A stretch of DNA of 64,000 nucleotides, from the NCBI RefSeq assembly GCF_000948285.1, contig NZ_JYBP01000003.1, forward strand, positions 1 through 64,000. Reading direction: 5' to 3'. Origin of the DNA: Geobacillus kaustophilus (lineage in GTDB: Bacteria > Bacillota > Bacilli > Bacillales > Anoxybacillaceae). Each line of letters opens with the position of its first letter. Position 1 is the stretch's first letter. The notes beneath the pieces are model-generated. The model made no database searches. It had not been told where the DNA came from and saw only the letters and a list, made by a program, of their open reading frames with translations. Of this stretch, positions 8,298 through 17,708 are shown piece by piece. The position numbers were made by a program, and so were the translations under genes.

Positions 8298-8546
8298 TCA
8301 AGTGATTTTCCCCAGTATGACATGAGTACCTCCAACATTAGCAAGAATCACTCGGTCATTAGCTCGGGGAGTGTAACTTGAGAGGTAGGGGTAAGTCTTG
8401 GAGCTTACAGTGGTGCTCCCATCAAAAATCACTTTAGGGCGACCGCTACTGTAAGCAGGGTCAATTACCCCCAGTGAGAAAGGCTTATCTTTGCTCTCTT
8501 TAGCGTTCAATGAGCTTATGAGTGTTACAAACTCGTCAGCTTTCAT
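8298..8546 (-). CDS. Small baseplate/tail-tip protein, beta-rich
   Basis: 82 residues, start ATG 8546 overlapping the preceding stop (ATGA). The sequence is mostly short strands (FSLGVIDPAYSSGRPKVIFDG, ANDRVILANVGGTHVILGKIT), resembling the small OB-fold-like proteins found after tail-tip proteins in Gram-positive siphophages. Function is inferred from position and pattern only. Confidence 0.55.
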   Translation of the reverse strand: MKADEFVTLISSLNAKESKDKPFSLGVIDPAYSSGRPKVIFDGSTTVSSKTYPYLSSYTPRANDRVILANVGGTHVILGKIT

Positions 8547-10651
8547 ATGCTTACCACCTTTCTCACTTCATGCTCCATTTCTCCTCCAGCTCGGAGGGTC
8601 ATTTTCCAGCCTACCTCGCTGAATTTGTCATCTATCTTGAGAGGGTCGTATTTAACCCTCAAAACGTCCATATATTCATGGAATGGCATGAGAGCTGTTT
8701 TAAAGCGCAATCGACCAAACACTTGAGAAGCCTCAAAAGCAATCCGCTCAGTGTAGGCGTCGAGAGTGGCTTGGTCTGCTATGTCATCAACTTCTCTGAA
8801 ATCCACAATGTTTCTCCTCACGTTGACCGTTGAAGTAGGAGAGTCTGGGTTGTCATTTATCTTTGTACTTACGAGAGGTGTTTTTTCTGGGTTTGACTGA
8901 GTAACAACCCACACGTTAGGGACTCCAAAGAAGTCAAGTTCTTCCTCAATACCGTTGTAAATAACGGAAAGCTCGTCATCGAGGTATTCATAGTCAACTG
9001 CTTTCTCGGAAGGGGAGATATAAGGGGAAGCTGTGAAATATCCTCGAGCGTCAACCCATATTTGCGTATAGTTAATGGCTTCAAGCAAGGAGTTAATCGC
9101 CTCGAGCTTGCTTGTTCCAATAGGAAACTCAATAGGAGCTGAGAGTGTTTTGGAGCTGTCTGTTATGTTGAATTTGCTTATTCCTGCGCTTATGAGAATT
9201 TCAATCACTGCGTCAGTGTACTTTTTCCCTGCTGGAATGTAATAGCGAGAGGTGAATTTGTCATCATTGAGAATAATGAGACCGTCATATGCTTCAATCT
9301 CACGATAGACTCCATTATTCTCGTCTCTCTTGGTAGGAGTGGAGAGGAGGAAAATACCGAGAGGGAAGTCAATCCAGTTACCGTCTGGCATTTGAATTTC
9401 CATATAAGGTTGAATGCGGTCACTGAGGTAGTTAATCTCTGTGGTTTCTGGGACAATCACATCATGTTCTCCGTCGATAGTAAAGGAGAGGTTGTCGGCT
9501 CCCACATAATCAGTTATATTGCGTCTCGTGAAAGTAAAGCGAAACTGTATTTGAGCATTAGTGAGGTCAGTTCCATAAGGTAAGCTAGAAAGTTGAGCTC
9601 CATTCACCTCGGACGTCCATGCTCCCCACGTAGCTCCTCCATCTGTGGAAACTCTCGACTCGAGTTTTGCTGTTGCATAGCTTGGTGTCTGGACTTGAAA
9701 GTTCACTCTCGAGTCAACTACTTTAGTATTACGTGAGTCGCTAATGTCAATGACCCCACTAACCCATTGAGCCGACCATGTAGGGGCTGTTTTGCCAAAG
9801 TAAACATTATCAATAATAACCGCTCCGTTTGTTCCAGTTGAAGTGTGCCAAGCAATCAAAACTCCAACGGTGTCCGTTCTGTCTGCGTTGACTGCTCCAT
9901 CAAAACGATACCAACCGTCTCCTAAATCAGTAATTGTATAACCTCCGTTATGGTTTGTGTCACCTATCCAAAGGTTTCCCTGTCCATCGTTGTGCATAAT
10001 GTAGCAATAACTCGGGACAGCAAAGTTACCATTAGGGTCGTTGACTGGTTTAAAGAAGAAGGAGAGATACAATCTTTCCCCTGCGGTCACTGAAATATTT
10101 CTTCGTTTCAAATCAATACCTAGTGAGCTGGTTGCTGTTCGTGTAATATATTGAGCCATGCCACCTAATGAGTCGGTTGTATAGTTCCAAGTTCCTCGCC
10201 CAGCTCCCCAAGTGTTCCAATCTGGGTGAGGTTGCCCACTCGTCCATGTTGTCGTCCCAAAAGTGGACTCGTTTGTTGTCAAGAGGTTAATGTTTGGAGT
10301 TGTAATTCGTACCCAGCTCCCTCCGTCAAAAGGAGAGCTCCCAGTTGCAACTGTCCCAGAGTGAGTTCCACTCGTGAAGGTACTTTCTGAGTAAGATTTT
10401 ACTTGAGAAGTTGCTCGCTCAATATGCTCTGGAATGTAATTTTCTTTTATCTTAAACTTTGCTGTGCGCTTGATAGTGGAGAAGGCTGACATTTCAACCT
10501 CCCCCTCAAGCACACAATCAAGCGTCTTAATATAGTTCTCATTTTTGTCGAGTAAGTCATAACGAAAGCGTACTTTTCTGGTGTTGCTCTTAGCATGTAA
10601 TACGTCAAGAATCTGCTCTCGAGTGTAACCTCCTCTCTCAATCGTTTGCAT
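8543..10651 (-). CDS. Tail-tip / minor structural protein, 702 residues
   Basis: The N-terminal 70 residues (RKVRFRYDLLDKNENYIKTL...) and the C-terminal 300 residues (YLSDRIQPYMEIQMPDGNWIDFPLGIFLL..., EIEAYDGL, AINSLLEAINYTQIWVDARGYF) resemble phage minor structural (tail-tip/baseplate) proteins. A lectin-like insert at about 90-290 contains aromatic-rich beta stretches (GNLWIGDTNHNGGYTITDLG). It probably joins the tube to the fibre. ATG 10651 has GAGGAGG upstream; coupling with both neighbours is tight. Confidence 0.7.
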   Translation of the reverse strand: MQTIERGGYTREQILDVLHAKSNTRKVRFRYDLLDKNENYIKTLDCVLEGEVEMSAFSTIKRTAKFKIKENYIPEHIERATSQVKSYSESTFTSGTHSGTVATGSSPFDGGSWVRITTPNINLLTTNESTFGTTTWTSGQPHPDWNTWGAGRGTWNYTTDSLGGMAQYITRTATSSLGIDLKRRNISVTAGERLYLSFFFKPVNDPNGNFAVPSYCYIMHNDGQGNLWIGDTNHNGGYTITDLGDGWYRFDGAVNADRTDTVGVLIAWHTSTGTNGAVIIDNVYFGKTAPTWSAQWVSGVIDISDSRNTKVVDSRVNFQVQTPSYATAKLESRVSTDGGATWGAWTSEVNGAQLSSLPYGTDLTNAQIQFRFTFTRRNITDYVGADNLSFTIDGEHDVIVPETTEINYLSDRIQPYMEIQMPDGNWIDFPLGIFLLSTPTKRDENNGVYREIEAYDGLIILNDDKFTSRYYIPAGKKYTDAVIEILISAGISKFNITDSSKTLSAPIEFPIGTSKLEAINSLLEAINYTQIWVDARGYFTASPYISPSEKAVDYEYLDDELSVIYNGIEEELDFFGVPNVWVVTQSNPEKTPLVSTKINDNPDSPTSTVNVRRNIVDFREVDDIADQATLDAYTERIAFEASQVFGRLRFKTALMPFHEYMDVLRVKYDPLKIDDKFSEVGWKMTLRAGGEMEHEVRKVVSI

Positions 10652-10653
10652 AG

Positions 10654-13158
10654 TTAAGCCTCCTCTCCGTTTCTAACTGCTAAGTCCTCAATGAAATGAG
10701 TTACATGGAAGTCAGCTTTCAAGGTGAAGCCATTTACGTCATTGTCTTTAACTTCAAAAGCGTCACAAGTTACCCAGAAACGACGACCGTTGCGGTCACG
10801 ATAGAGAAGAACGTCTCTCCGTCTCAAGAGGTCTTTAAACATTTCAACCTCTTGGTAAGTGTCAAAAATCCACTCAACGGAAATGACAATATCTTCATGC
10901 TCGCCAAACTCTCTAACTGGGTCACGTCTGCCAGCAAACCTCATAAGTTCGCTTTCAAGTTCCATTTTAGTCTCCCTCGAGGTAGCATACTTGAGGAGCA
11001 CAATGCTAGAGAGGTTGTTGGCTTCTTGAATGAATGTGTCATTAAATACAATGCTCACTTGCTCAACGCTCGAGTCTGTTGAGGTCTTGTTGGAGTTGTT
11101 TACCGCTCGGAGTTTATACTCATAAACAACTCCGCTCGCTGGAGTGTAGTCCAAAAACGAGCCGTTCGTTGGAAGGTCATCTGCAATCATAATCCATGGG
11201 GCTGTACCAGTTGGAGTGTATTCTCTGCGAAAGACTTGAATCTCCTCGGTTGCTGTGCTTGCGTTAGAAATACGGAGGTTTATGTTGCTAATTGTGACCG
11301 TTCCTGTGTTGTCCCACGTTGTGTAGAAAATAACTCGCAACTTGACAGCGTTCTCTGGCAAAGTATAGTTGAGCGCTGTTGTTCCAACAGGAGAGAGAGC
11401 TTTATCCGCTCCAGTTGCTTGGAAGCTAATTGCATTGTTATTTGCGTCATAAGCTCCAATATAGAGTCGCCCTCCTTGAATATCAAAGGTTGCTGTCAAG
11501 GTGTAAACACTTCCAGCAACAAGAGGAATTTCCTCACTGGTGAGCCAGTATTCAACTCCCTTGAGAGCTCCTGTAATAGTCAAGCTGTTTTGGTCTAATA
11601 GCTCGTAATCCATTCCTCTGACGGAGCCACTATAACCTTGGAGGAGTGGGTTTTGCTCTCCATCATTGACCAAGAAAGACGGTAAAATGTCAACGTCACT
11701 CGCTCCATAGAAAATGTTTAATACTCCGTCACCAGCTTCCTCAAAGCGTTCAATAACTGGAGGGAGTGGAGGAGTGAAGTTTGTGGAGAACACCACAATG
11801 GTGTAGTCCGACCACAAGCCTGTTGTGGAGTCCATAACTCTCAAGTGAATTTCATAGAATTTGTTGTTTTCTAAGTCAACTGGAATAGTAACTTGCTTAG
11901 TTCCTCCGCTTTTCACTTCATGGAATAGCTCCCAACCATCCGAGTCATACAATGCGAGGTCATATTGAATCTGGTTCAAACTCGACCATGTAACAGTCAC
12001 CCGAGTTGTATTAACTTCCGCAAAGTCAGTAGGGTAAAGGATAGTAGGGGCGTTTGTTGGCTGGCTCGCTTTAATAATTTGCCATTGAGAATATGGAGAC
12101 TCGAGACCTTGTTGGTCTTTTGTTTTAACTCCCCATTCAATGTTACCAAACGGAAGCGTGTTCGCTGGCATGTCATAGTATTGGTTTGTTGTGTTCATGA
12201 ACGAGGTAGCGTTTGGAATGTAGTTCCAAGCCCCTCGAGTACCGTCAGCCGCAACTGTACGCCAAGCAATACGGAAACCAGCTTGAGCTCCGTCATCGTT
12301 GTGTTTCCACGAGAAACGGTTTGGTTGCGTTCTGTCAATGACCGCTCCAGTTGCAGGAGAGAGTTGAGTTGGAGCACTTGGAGGTTGGTTGTGGTCAATC
12401 GTGAAGTAGTTGGAATATACCCAGCCACTATATTCTTGACCGTCATATGCTCGAATAGCAACTCGAGCGCTTGAAGTTTCTTTCAGCGAGCTCGTGTCTA
12501 TTGTGTAGCTTGTTGCTCCTGTCGCTGTTGTGTAATACTTCCAGCCAGTACCGTCATTAATAGCAACTTGATAGGAAAGAGCGTCTCCGTCTGGGTCACT
12601 TGCCTTGTTCCATCTTACCGTAATACTTTGGTCAACAATCTCTCCACCTTGAGGGTACGTGAGAGTAGGAGCACTCGGAGGGTTGTTCCAGTCACCAGTT
12701 ACCTCAATATAAGCACAATAGCTGTCAGTTCTATAACCATAAGCCTCTCCGTAATAGCCACTCGACGCTCCAGAGTAGAGGACAACTCCATGGTAAGTAC
12801 CATTTTTGTAATCATTCATAAAAACGTTAGTAAGGTCAAGGCTAATCCATCCAGTTCCTAGACCTTGATAAGCTCTGAGGTACTTATACCATGGCATTGT
12901 ACCTCCAGCCTTGTTATACGTTTCTTTGTGAGCCCCAACGTCCCACTCTGGAGAAGCGTCATAAACATATATCCAGAGTTTCAGCGTAGTTGCTGTTTTG
13001 GACGTTCTCAGAGCGTCTCTCACTGAGGTAGGAAATCCAATATAGGAATGGTAGTTGTCTGCTCCACCTACTCGAATAGGAGAGCCAGCGCCAACATATG
13101 AGTTGCTTGACGCTCTGTATTGTCCCATCCAAGCTATGTTAAACTTCTTAGTTGCCAA
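10654..13158 (-). CDS. Distal tail / fibre protein with fibronectin type III-like repeats
   Basis: 834 residues, TTG start at 13158 with GGAGGGAG upstream. The N-terminal 150 residues look like a DNRLRE-type beta domain (FPTSVRDALRTSKTATTLKL). Then come two to three FnIII-like repeats, each starting PPSAPTLTYPQGGE or PPSAPTQLSPATGA, a carbohydrate-binding-like region (about 480-600), and another FnIII-like strand set (EEIQVFRREYTPTGTAPW). The C-terminus (YREVEMFKDLLRRRDVLLYRD-like) resembles distal tail proteins. Probably contacts the cell surface. Confidence 0.7.
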   Translation of the reverse strand: MATKKFNIAWMGQYRASSNSYVGAGSPIRVGGADNYHSYIGFPTSVRDALRTSKTATTLKLWIYVYDASPEWDVGAHKETYNKAGGTMPWYKYLRAYQGLGTGWISLDLTNVFMNDYKNGTYHGVVLYSGASSGYYGEAYGYRTDSYCAYIEVTGDWNNPPSAPTLTYPQGGEIVDQSITVRWNKASDPDGDALSYQVAINDGTGWKYYTTATGATSYTIDTSSLKETSSARVAIRAYDGQEYSGWVYSNYFTIDHNQPPSAPTQLSPATGAVIDRTQPNRFSWKHNDDGAQAGFRIAWRTVAADGTRGAWNYIPNATSFMNTTNQYYDMPANTLPFGNIEWGVKTKDQQGLESPYSQWQIIKASQPTNAPTILYPTDFAEVNTTRVTVTWSSLNQIQYDLALYDSDGWELFHEVKSGGTKQVTIPVDLENNKFYEIHLRVMDSTTGLWSDYTIVVFSTNFTPPLPPVIERFEEAGDGVLNIFYGASDVDILPSFLVNDGEQNPLLQGYSGSVRGMDYELLDQNSLTITGALKGVEYWLTSEEIPLVAGSVYTLTATFDIQGGRLYIGAYDANNNAISFQATGADKALSPVGTTALNYTLPENAVKLRVIFYTTWDNTGTVTISNINLRISNASTATEEIQVFRREYTPTGTAPWIMIADDLPTNGSFLDYTPASGVVYEYKLRAVNNSNKTSTDSSVEQVSIVFNDTFIQEANNLSSIVLLKYATSRETKMELESELMRFAGRRDPVREFGEHEDIVISVEWIFDTYQEVEMFKDLLRRRDVLLYRDRNGRRFWVTCDAFEVKDNDVNGFTLKADFHVTHFIEDLAVRNGEEA

Positions 13159-13175
13159 CTCAAACTCCCTCCTTT

Positions 13176-15497
13176 CTATCTTCGTCTAATAGCTTGTCGT
13201 AAGTCTCTTAAAATATCAGCCGAGGCTGTTTGCTCAACATTTTGACCCACAAATCTAATTGTCTCACGAGAACTATCTCCTCGTACTTCCACCTCGCCAT
13301 AATGCTCATGACGAATGACAATTACAGTGCGTCCTGCTCTGCCAAAATAGTCTAAGCCAACTGTTCCATAACTATTGTTGAGCTCGCCATTGAGTTTCTC
13401 CATAGCTCCACTAATGGCTCTTGTCATAGTTGGCACTTTCTTGAGAGCTCCTTCGTACCAAGTAGGGAAGAACGACTCACCAGACTTGTCAAGGTCGCTC
13501 AACGGTCCTTCTTTTGCTGGCGAGAATGGCAATAGTCTCCGAATAGCACTCAAACCAGACGAAACAGCCGACTTAGCTCTTGCAATACCGTTTTTAACTC
13601 CTTGAACGAAAGCGTCAAGAAGTCCCTTACCAGCACTCAAGAAACTAGAAGCCATTCCCTTGATTGCAGAGACAATGCCATGAATACCACTCGAAACAGC
13701 CGAGCGAGCACTACTCATCATGCTTCTAAATCTGCTTACAAGCGAGCTCGCTAGAGAGCTAATTGTTCCCAATACTTTGGAAGGCAACGAGCGAAAGAAA
13801 CTTACAACGTTGTTAATCCCAGAGCTTACAGCGCTTCGGGCGTTGCTCATCATGCTTTTGAATCTGCTCACGAGGTTGGAAGCCAAACTGCTAATGAAGC
13901 TAATAACCTTAGAAGGGAGGCTTCTAAAGAAGCTCACGATGTTGTTAATTCCACTGTTTACAGCGCTTTTTGCGTTGCTCATGAATTGCTTGAATTTTGA
14001 TACTGCTTGACTAGCCAAGTTACTGATGAAAGACATTACCTTGGAAGGTAATTGTCTGAAAAAGTTCACAACAGCGTTAATTCCGTTGCTTACTGCGCTC
14101 TTTGCATTCTCCATAAACGACTTGAACTTTGCCACTGCTTGAGTTGCCATGTTGGTCACTGCTGTGACTACTGCTGTTTTAATGTTGTTCCAGACTTGTT
14201 GGAGTCTAGTCCAGAGTTGTTGAGCGTATTGCTTAATCTTATCCCAGTTTTGATAGAGTAATACTCCAACAGCAATCAGAGCTAAAATAGCCGCCATAAC
14301 TAAACCGAATGGGTTAGCCAGCATAGCAACTCGTAGCAATGTGAACGCTGTTCTTACTGCGGTAAAAACTGTTTTCAGCGTGTTAAAGGCGTTCTTGACT
14401 GCGTTAATGATAGAGACGACAGCCACGACACCCTTGAAAGCCATGAAACCAGCCAAAACACTAGCAAGAACAACCTTGAGAGCCCCTAAGTGTTGCAAAA
14501 GGAATTGTCCAGTTGCTCTTATCAAGTTCAAGGCTGTTTGTACCAGCCCAGAAGTTGTTGTCCACTGAACGAAGGAGCTTGCCAATTGGAGGACGACACT
14601 GCCAAGGGGAGCTAGAGCAACGACCAACTGTCCGATGAATCTAAATAAGTTGCCAATCAAACTCAAGAGGACAGGAGTATTGGCTTTGACATAGCTGACA
14701 AACTGCTGGAATCCTTGGCTCTGACTCAACCCCTCAGCCCATTTTCTGAAACTTGCTGACATATTGACCATGCCTTGTGCGAATGACTGGCTCAGAGGGG
14801 AGAATGCTTTGAGAATTTCCATGAATCCCACAAACAAGTTGCCAGCAGTCGTGAGAATAGCTGTCAAGTTTTGTCCAACTGAGCTATTTATATAGTCAAA
14901 GAAGCTCTTTACTTGCTCGGTCTTGAAAGAAGCATTGACTTTTTCTAAGAAGCTGGCAAGCACATTTCCAGTTGTTGCAATAGCTGGCTTCAAGGCTTCC
15001 ATAAGGTTGCGAATGAAGTCTAACCCTTGACCAAAGACCTTAAAAACTGGCGTTTGAAGGCTTTGAGTGAAGCTACCCCACCAAGACTTGAACTCCATTA
15101 AATCAGTGAGAGCTTGACGCTCAGCTTGACTCAATCCAGCCATAACTTGCTGGAGCTCTTTTTGGTATTTAATACGCTCTTTTGCTGAGTCAGCTTGCTT
15201 AATTTTCTCCTCAATCTTAGCAACTTCCTCGCTGGCTTTGACTACTCCTCCAATAGATGAAACAGCAACAGCACCAAAAGCCATAGCTCCAGCGCCAGCA
15301 CTAGCAAACATGGAAGCCATAGCGCCAATACCAGCAACGGCTGGAGCAAAGCCAGCAATAGAGCCAGAGACACCAGCCAAAACAGTTGTTACTTTTCTAC
15401 CACCATTCCCCAGTCTGTCAAGAGCTCGATTGACTTCATCAATTTTGCGACTTGCGTTGTCGATAGCGTTAATAATAATCTCAACAGAGTTAGCCAA
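13176..15497 (-). CDS. Tape measure protein
   Basis: 773 residues; sets tail length and is ejected with DNA. Features: helical N-terminus (IINAIDNASRKIDEVNRALDRLG), Gly/Ala-rich membrane-like segments (about 40-90, 340-420), and four tandem repeats of about 43 residues at about 440-610 (each AVSKFKxFMxNAKSAVxSGI then FFRxLPSKV). Start is TTG 15497 with GGAGGTGAG inside the preceding chaperone gene. It lies directly behind the frameshifted tail chaperones, the standard siphovirus place. Confidence 0.93.
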   Translation of the reverse strand: MANSVEIIINAIDNASRKIDEVNRALDRLGNGGRKVTTVLAGVSGSIAGFAPAVAGIGAMASMFASAGAGAMAFGAVAVSSIGGVVKASEEVAKIEEKIKQADSAKERIKYQKELQQVMAGLSQAERQALTDLMEFKSWWGSFTQSLQTPVFKVFGQGLDFIRNLMEALKPAIATTGNVLASFLEKVNASFKTEQVKSFFDYINSSVGQNLTAILTTAGNLFVGFMEILKAFSPLSQSFAQGMVNMSASFRKWAEGLSQSQGFQQFVSYVKANTPVLLSLIGNLFRFIGQLVVALAPLGSVVLQLASSFVQWTTTSGLVQTALNLIRATGQFLLQHLGALKVVLASVLAGFMAFKGVVAVVSIINAVKNAFNTLKTVFTAVRTAFTLLRVAMLANPFGLVMAAILALIAVGVLLYQNWDKIKQYAQQLWTRLQQVWNNIKTAVVTAVTNMATQAVAKFKSFMENAKSAVSNGINAVVNFFRQLPSKVMSFISNLASQAVSKFKQFMSNAKSAVNSGINNIVSFFRSLPSKVISFISSLASNLVSRFKSMMSNARSAVSSGINNVVSFFRSLPSKVLGTISSLASSLVSRFRSMMSSARSAVSSGIHGIVSAIKGMASSFLSAGKGLLDAFVQGVKNGIARAKSAVSSGLSAIRRLLPFSPAKEGPLSDLDKSGESFFPTWYEGALKKVPTMTRAISGAMEKLNGELNNSYGTVGLDYFGRAGRTVIVIRHEHYGEVEVRGDSSRETIRFVGQNVEQTASADILRDLRQAIRRR

Positions 15498-15505
15498 CGC
15501 TCAGC

Positions 15506-15727
15506 TCACCTCCTTTGTCCTCCACCAAGTTTTCTAGCAAGCTCCTTTCTGTTTTCTCTCCTGTTTTGTCTGGAGTGGTATTCGTTAATTGCGTTCATAA
15601 CGCAAATGAGCTCCTCAATCGTTTTGTTGTCCTCCTGCTCTAACTGAGAAGGGAGACAACCAAACTCTCGACAGAGCTCATAAATTTGCAGGGCTTCTGG
15701 AGGGTTCTCGACTTTCTTACCCTCCAA
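15506..15727 (-). CDS. Tail assembly chaperone, gpT-like part made by -1 frameshift
   Basis: 73 codons counted from a TTG without a convincing ribosome site. The frame is open upstream to the slippery site in the gpG-like gene, so it is best read as the C-terminal part of a 196-residue G-T fusion (15506-16095 with -1 shift). It is highly charged (NRRENRKELARKLGGGQRR). Such fusions coat the tape measure protein during tail assembly. Confidence 0.8.
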   Translation of the reverse strand: MEGKKVENPPEALQIYELCREFGCLPSQLEQEDNKTIEELICVMNAINEYHSRQNRRENRKELARKLGGGQRR

Positions 15728-15747
15728 GCTCTTTAAGACAGCCGACC

Positions 15748-16095
15748 TTATTGCTTTTTTTCTTCTTCTGTGACTCCATTGTCATCTTGCTCGCTAATCT
15801 TTTGTATTAACTGAGCAACAAAGTCCTCATGTAAGTTGTCAAGTGTTTCAAGAGTAATAGGGAGCTTGTTGTCATTCTCGTCCGTCAAATCCCAGTCTTT
15901 AATCTGGTAGAGAGCTCGAAGAACACCAATAAGAGAAGGGTCAACCTCAGCTTTTTGTGTAATAGGGTTGAATTTCATAGCTTCTTTAACTGCTTTACGA
16001 GACTCACCAAACGTCAACTTTTTAAGCGTAATCTTAGCGCCCATTACCTCAATCACTTTCTCGTCATTCTTTTTCAACCAAGGTTTGTTTGCCAT
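15748..16095 (-). CDS. Tail assembly chaperone, gpG-like
   Basis: 115 residues between the tail tube gene and the tape measure gene. It is acidic and helical, with the form common for Gram-positive phage chaperones (EVMGAKITLKKLTFGESRKA near the start). Most ribosomes would end here; a minority shift at the heptamer before the stop to make the longer G-T protein. ATG 16095 has AAAGGATGA upstream. Confidence 0.82.
   Translation of the reverse strand: MANKPWLKKNDEKVIEVMGAKITLKKLTFGESRKAVKEAMKFNPITQKAEVDPSLIGVLRALYQIKDWDLTDENDNKLPITLETLDNLHEDFVAQLIQKISEQDDNGVTEEEKKQ
15753..15759 (-). other. -1 programmed frameshift site A AAA AAG (tail chaperones)
   Basis: The minus strand reads GAA AAA AAG CAA TAA at the end of the gpG-like frame. 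A slip of one base back gives AAA AAA GCA ATA AGG and enters the gpT-like frame without a stop. GGAG about 12 bases upstream could stimulate the slip. Confidence 0.8.
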
Positions 16096-16154
16096 TATTC
16101 ATCATCCTTTCTCGTGGAATTATTAGGGGAGAGGGGAAATAGGGGAGGAGGGGG

Positions 16155-17084
16155 TTAAATCAGAGTAGCGTTTCCGTCTTTTGCAACTACTTCAATACCA
16201 GTGAAAAGGGCTTCAAGTTCTTGTTCTTGGTGCTCCTCAGCATTCACTGGAAGGCTGTTCGTATCGTACATTCCACCCATGAGAGTGACCTTAATGGAGT
16301 GGTTTGCGTTTTGAACATCTTGGAGCATTAACTCAACAACGAGGTTGTCTCCATTCTTGAAGGAATCCCATTGGGTCGTATCAGTAAAGTCAAGCGTCAA
16401 GCTCGCTGTAATCTCAAGGTTGCCTTCTTCAATGCGAGCTGGTTTGTTTGTGCCATTCAATACAAAACGTCTTTCTAAGTTGTTATTAATCTCAAGCTCA
16501 AACTCTCGGACGTTCGCAACTTGTACGCTGTTAATTTTGACGGAGCCTTCATAGAACATGAAATAGTTATCAAGCTCAGCTTGGACTGTTGCTGGAGTAA
16601 TACCGCTATCCTCAACATGTGAGAATAGAATTTCAGCCTCAGCTGTAACAGCTTCCTCTGCGCTCGCTGTAAGCGTTAAGCTGTCAACTTTTCCTCCAAC
16701 ATAGTTGCGAGTGAAGTTGTGGAGCAAGTTGTGGTTTTGAATTGTGAAGCTCGGGAGTTGTTCTCCACTTCCAACTGGTGTAATCGTGTGAGTATAACCA
16801 TTAGAGCCATCACCAGTTGTCGAAACCTTTCCAAGAGCCAAAGCAATCATGCGAGCATTTTGTAGAGCGAATGAGACGGAGCCATCAACTTCCTTGACTC
16901 CAGCTCGGAGCATGAAAGGAGCACGAACACCAACGCTAAGACGAGAGTCTAAGTTGTTATTTTCCTCTGGCTCAAAGCTCTCAACAATACCAATCCATTT
17001 GAATCCAGTTGTAGGAGCTTGAGCGAATGTTGTCTCCTTGGCGACAACCACTGTATTGTCAAAGCCATGAGCTTGTTTCGCCAT
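16155..17084 (-). CDS. Major tail (tube) protein
   Basis: 309 residues, beta-rich (VDGSVSFALQNARMIALALG, GSGEQLPSFTIQNHNLLHNF, VREFELEINNNLERRFVLNG, LEITASLTLDFTD). It polymerises as the tail tube. Its place before the chaperones and tape measure gene and the tube-protein-like pattern support the call. ATG 17084 overlaps the preceding stop (TAATG), indicating coupling. Confidence 0.8.
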   Translation of the reverse strand: MAKQAHGFDNTVVVAKETTFAQAPTTGFKWIGIVESFEPEENNNLDSRLSVGVRAPFMLRAGVKEVDGSVSFALQNARMIALALGKVSTTGDGSNGYTHTITPVGSGEQLPSFTIQNHNLLHNFTRNYVGGKVDSLTLTASAEEAVTAEAEILFSHVEDSGITPATVQAELDNYFMFYEGSVKINSVQVANVREFELEINNNLERRFVLNGTNKPARIEEGNLEITASLTLDFTDTTQWDSFKNGDNLVVELMLQDVQNANHSIKVTLMGGMYDTNSLPVNAEEHQEQELEALFTGIEVVAKDGNATLI

Positions 17085-17260
17085 TATTTGTCACCTGCCT
17101 TTCTGCCTTTTTTCGTTTCTTGCACTTCTTCAAACCCCAGAGTTTTCAGCTCCTTGGCGAATAACTTGTCATCTGTCTCGATGACATAACCCTCAGAAAC
17201 TTCATGGTACTCTGGGAAAAGAATGCGAAACTTCCTTTTACCGTTGTAAATGAGCTTCAT
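17084..17260 (-). CDS. Small tail-region protein, 58 residues
   Basis: Begins at ATG 17260 with GAGGTG upstream. A longer open frame to 17431 overlaps the neighbour and has no ribosome site, so it was not used. Strand-rich start (MKLIYNGKRKFRILFPEY) and a basic tail (QETKKGRKAGDK). No recognised family; probably a structural accessory since it is tightly packed between tail genes. Confidence 0.6.
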   Translation of the reverse strand: MKLIYNGKRKFRILFPEYHEVSEGYVIETDDKLFAKELKTLGFEEVQETKKGRKAGDK

Positions 17261-17273
17261 ATTCACACCTCGC

Positions 17274-17708
17274 TTATGTGAAACGCTTAATAATTTGAAC
17301 GTTGAGGCGAGCTCCTTGCAGGAAGGACGCTTCTCCTTGTTGTACCGTTCCAAACTCAGCCACGTCATCAATAGACAAGTAGTGGCAAACTCCTCCAAGA
17401 GTTTTGTCTTGTTCGATAGCGTCCTCAACAAGCTCCAGAAGCCTTAGACATTCGCTTTCAGCGTCCTCAGCGTCGAGAATATCGACGTAGACCCAGACTA
17501 CCATATCAAGCTCGAGTTGCTTCACTCCAACCCCTACCTTGGGTTTTCTGCGTGAGCTTATCTCGAGCGCAACCGCTGGAAAGAAAGCGATATTTTGATA
17601 GGGTACTGGGTAAACCTCGATATTTTCTCCGACGCTCTGCAAATAGTTCTTAATTTGTTGTCTCAAGGCTTCTTTAATCTCTCGGTACATTCCAACATTT
17701 TGAGCCAT
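17274..17708 (-). CDS. Tail terminator-like (head-tail joining) protein
   Basis: 144 residues: YREIKEALRQQIKNYLQSV, then alternating strands (IEVYPVPYQNIAFFPAVALEI, LDMVVWVYVDI), then a helix (ECLRLLELVEDAIEQDK). This fold order and the place before the tube gene fit tail-terminator proteins, which cap the tube and join it to the head. ATG 17708 overlaps the stop of the HK97-gp10-like gene. Confidence 0.65.
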   Translation of the reverse strand: MAQNVGMYREIKEALRQQIKNYLQSVGENIEVYPVPYQNIAFFPAVALEISSRRKPKVGVGVKQLELDMVVWVYVDILDAEDAESECLRLLELVEDAIEQDKTLGGVCHYLSIDDVAEFGTVQQGEASFLQGARLNVQIIKRFT

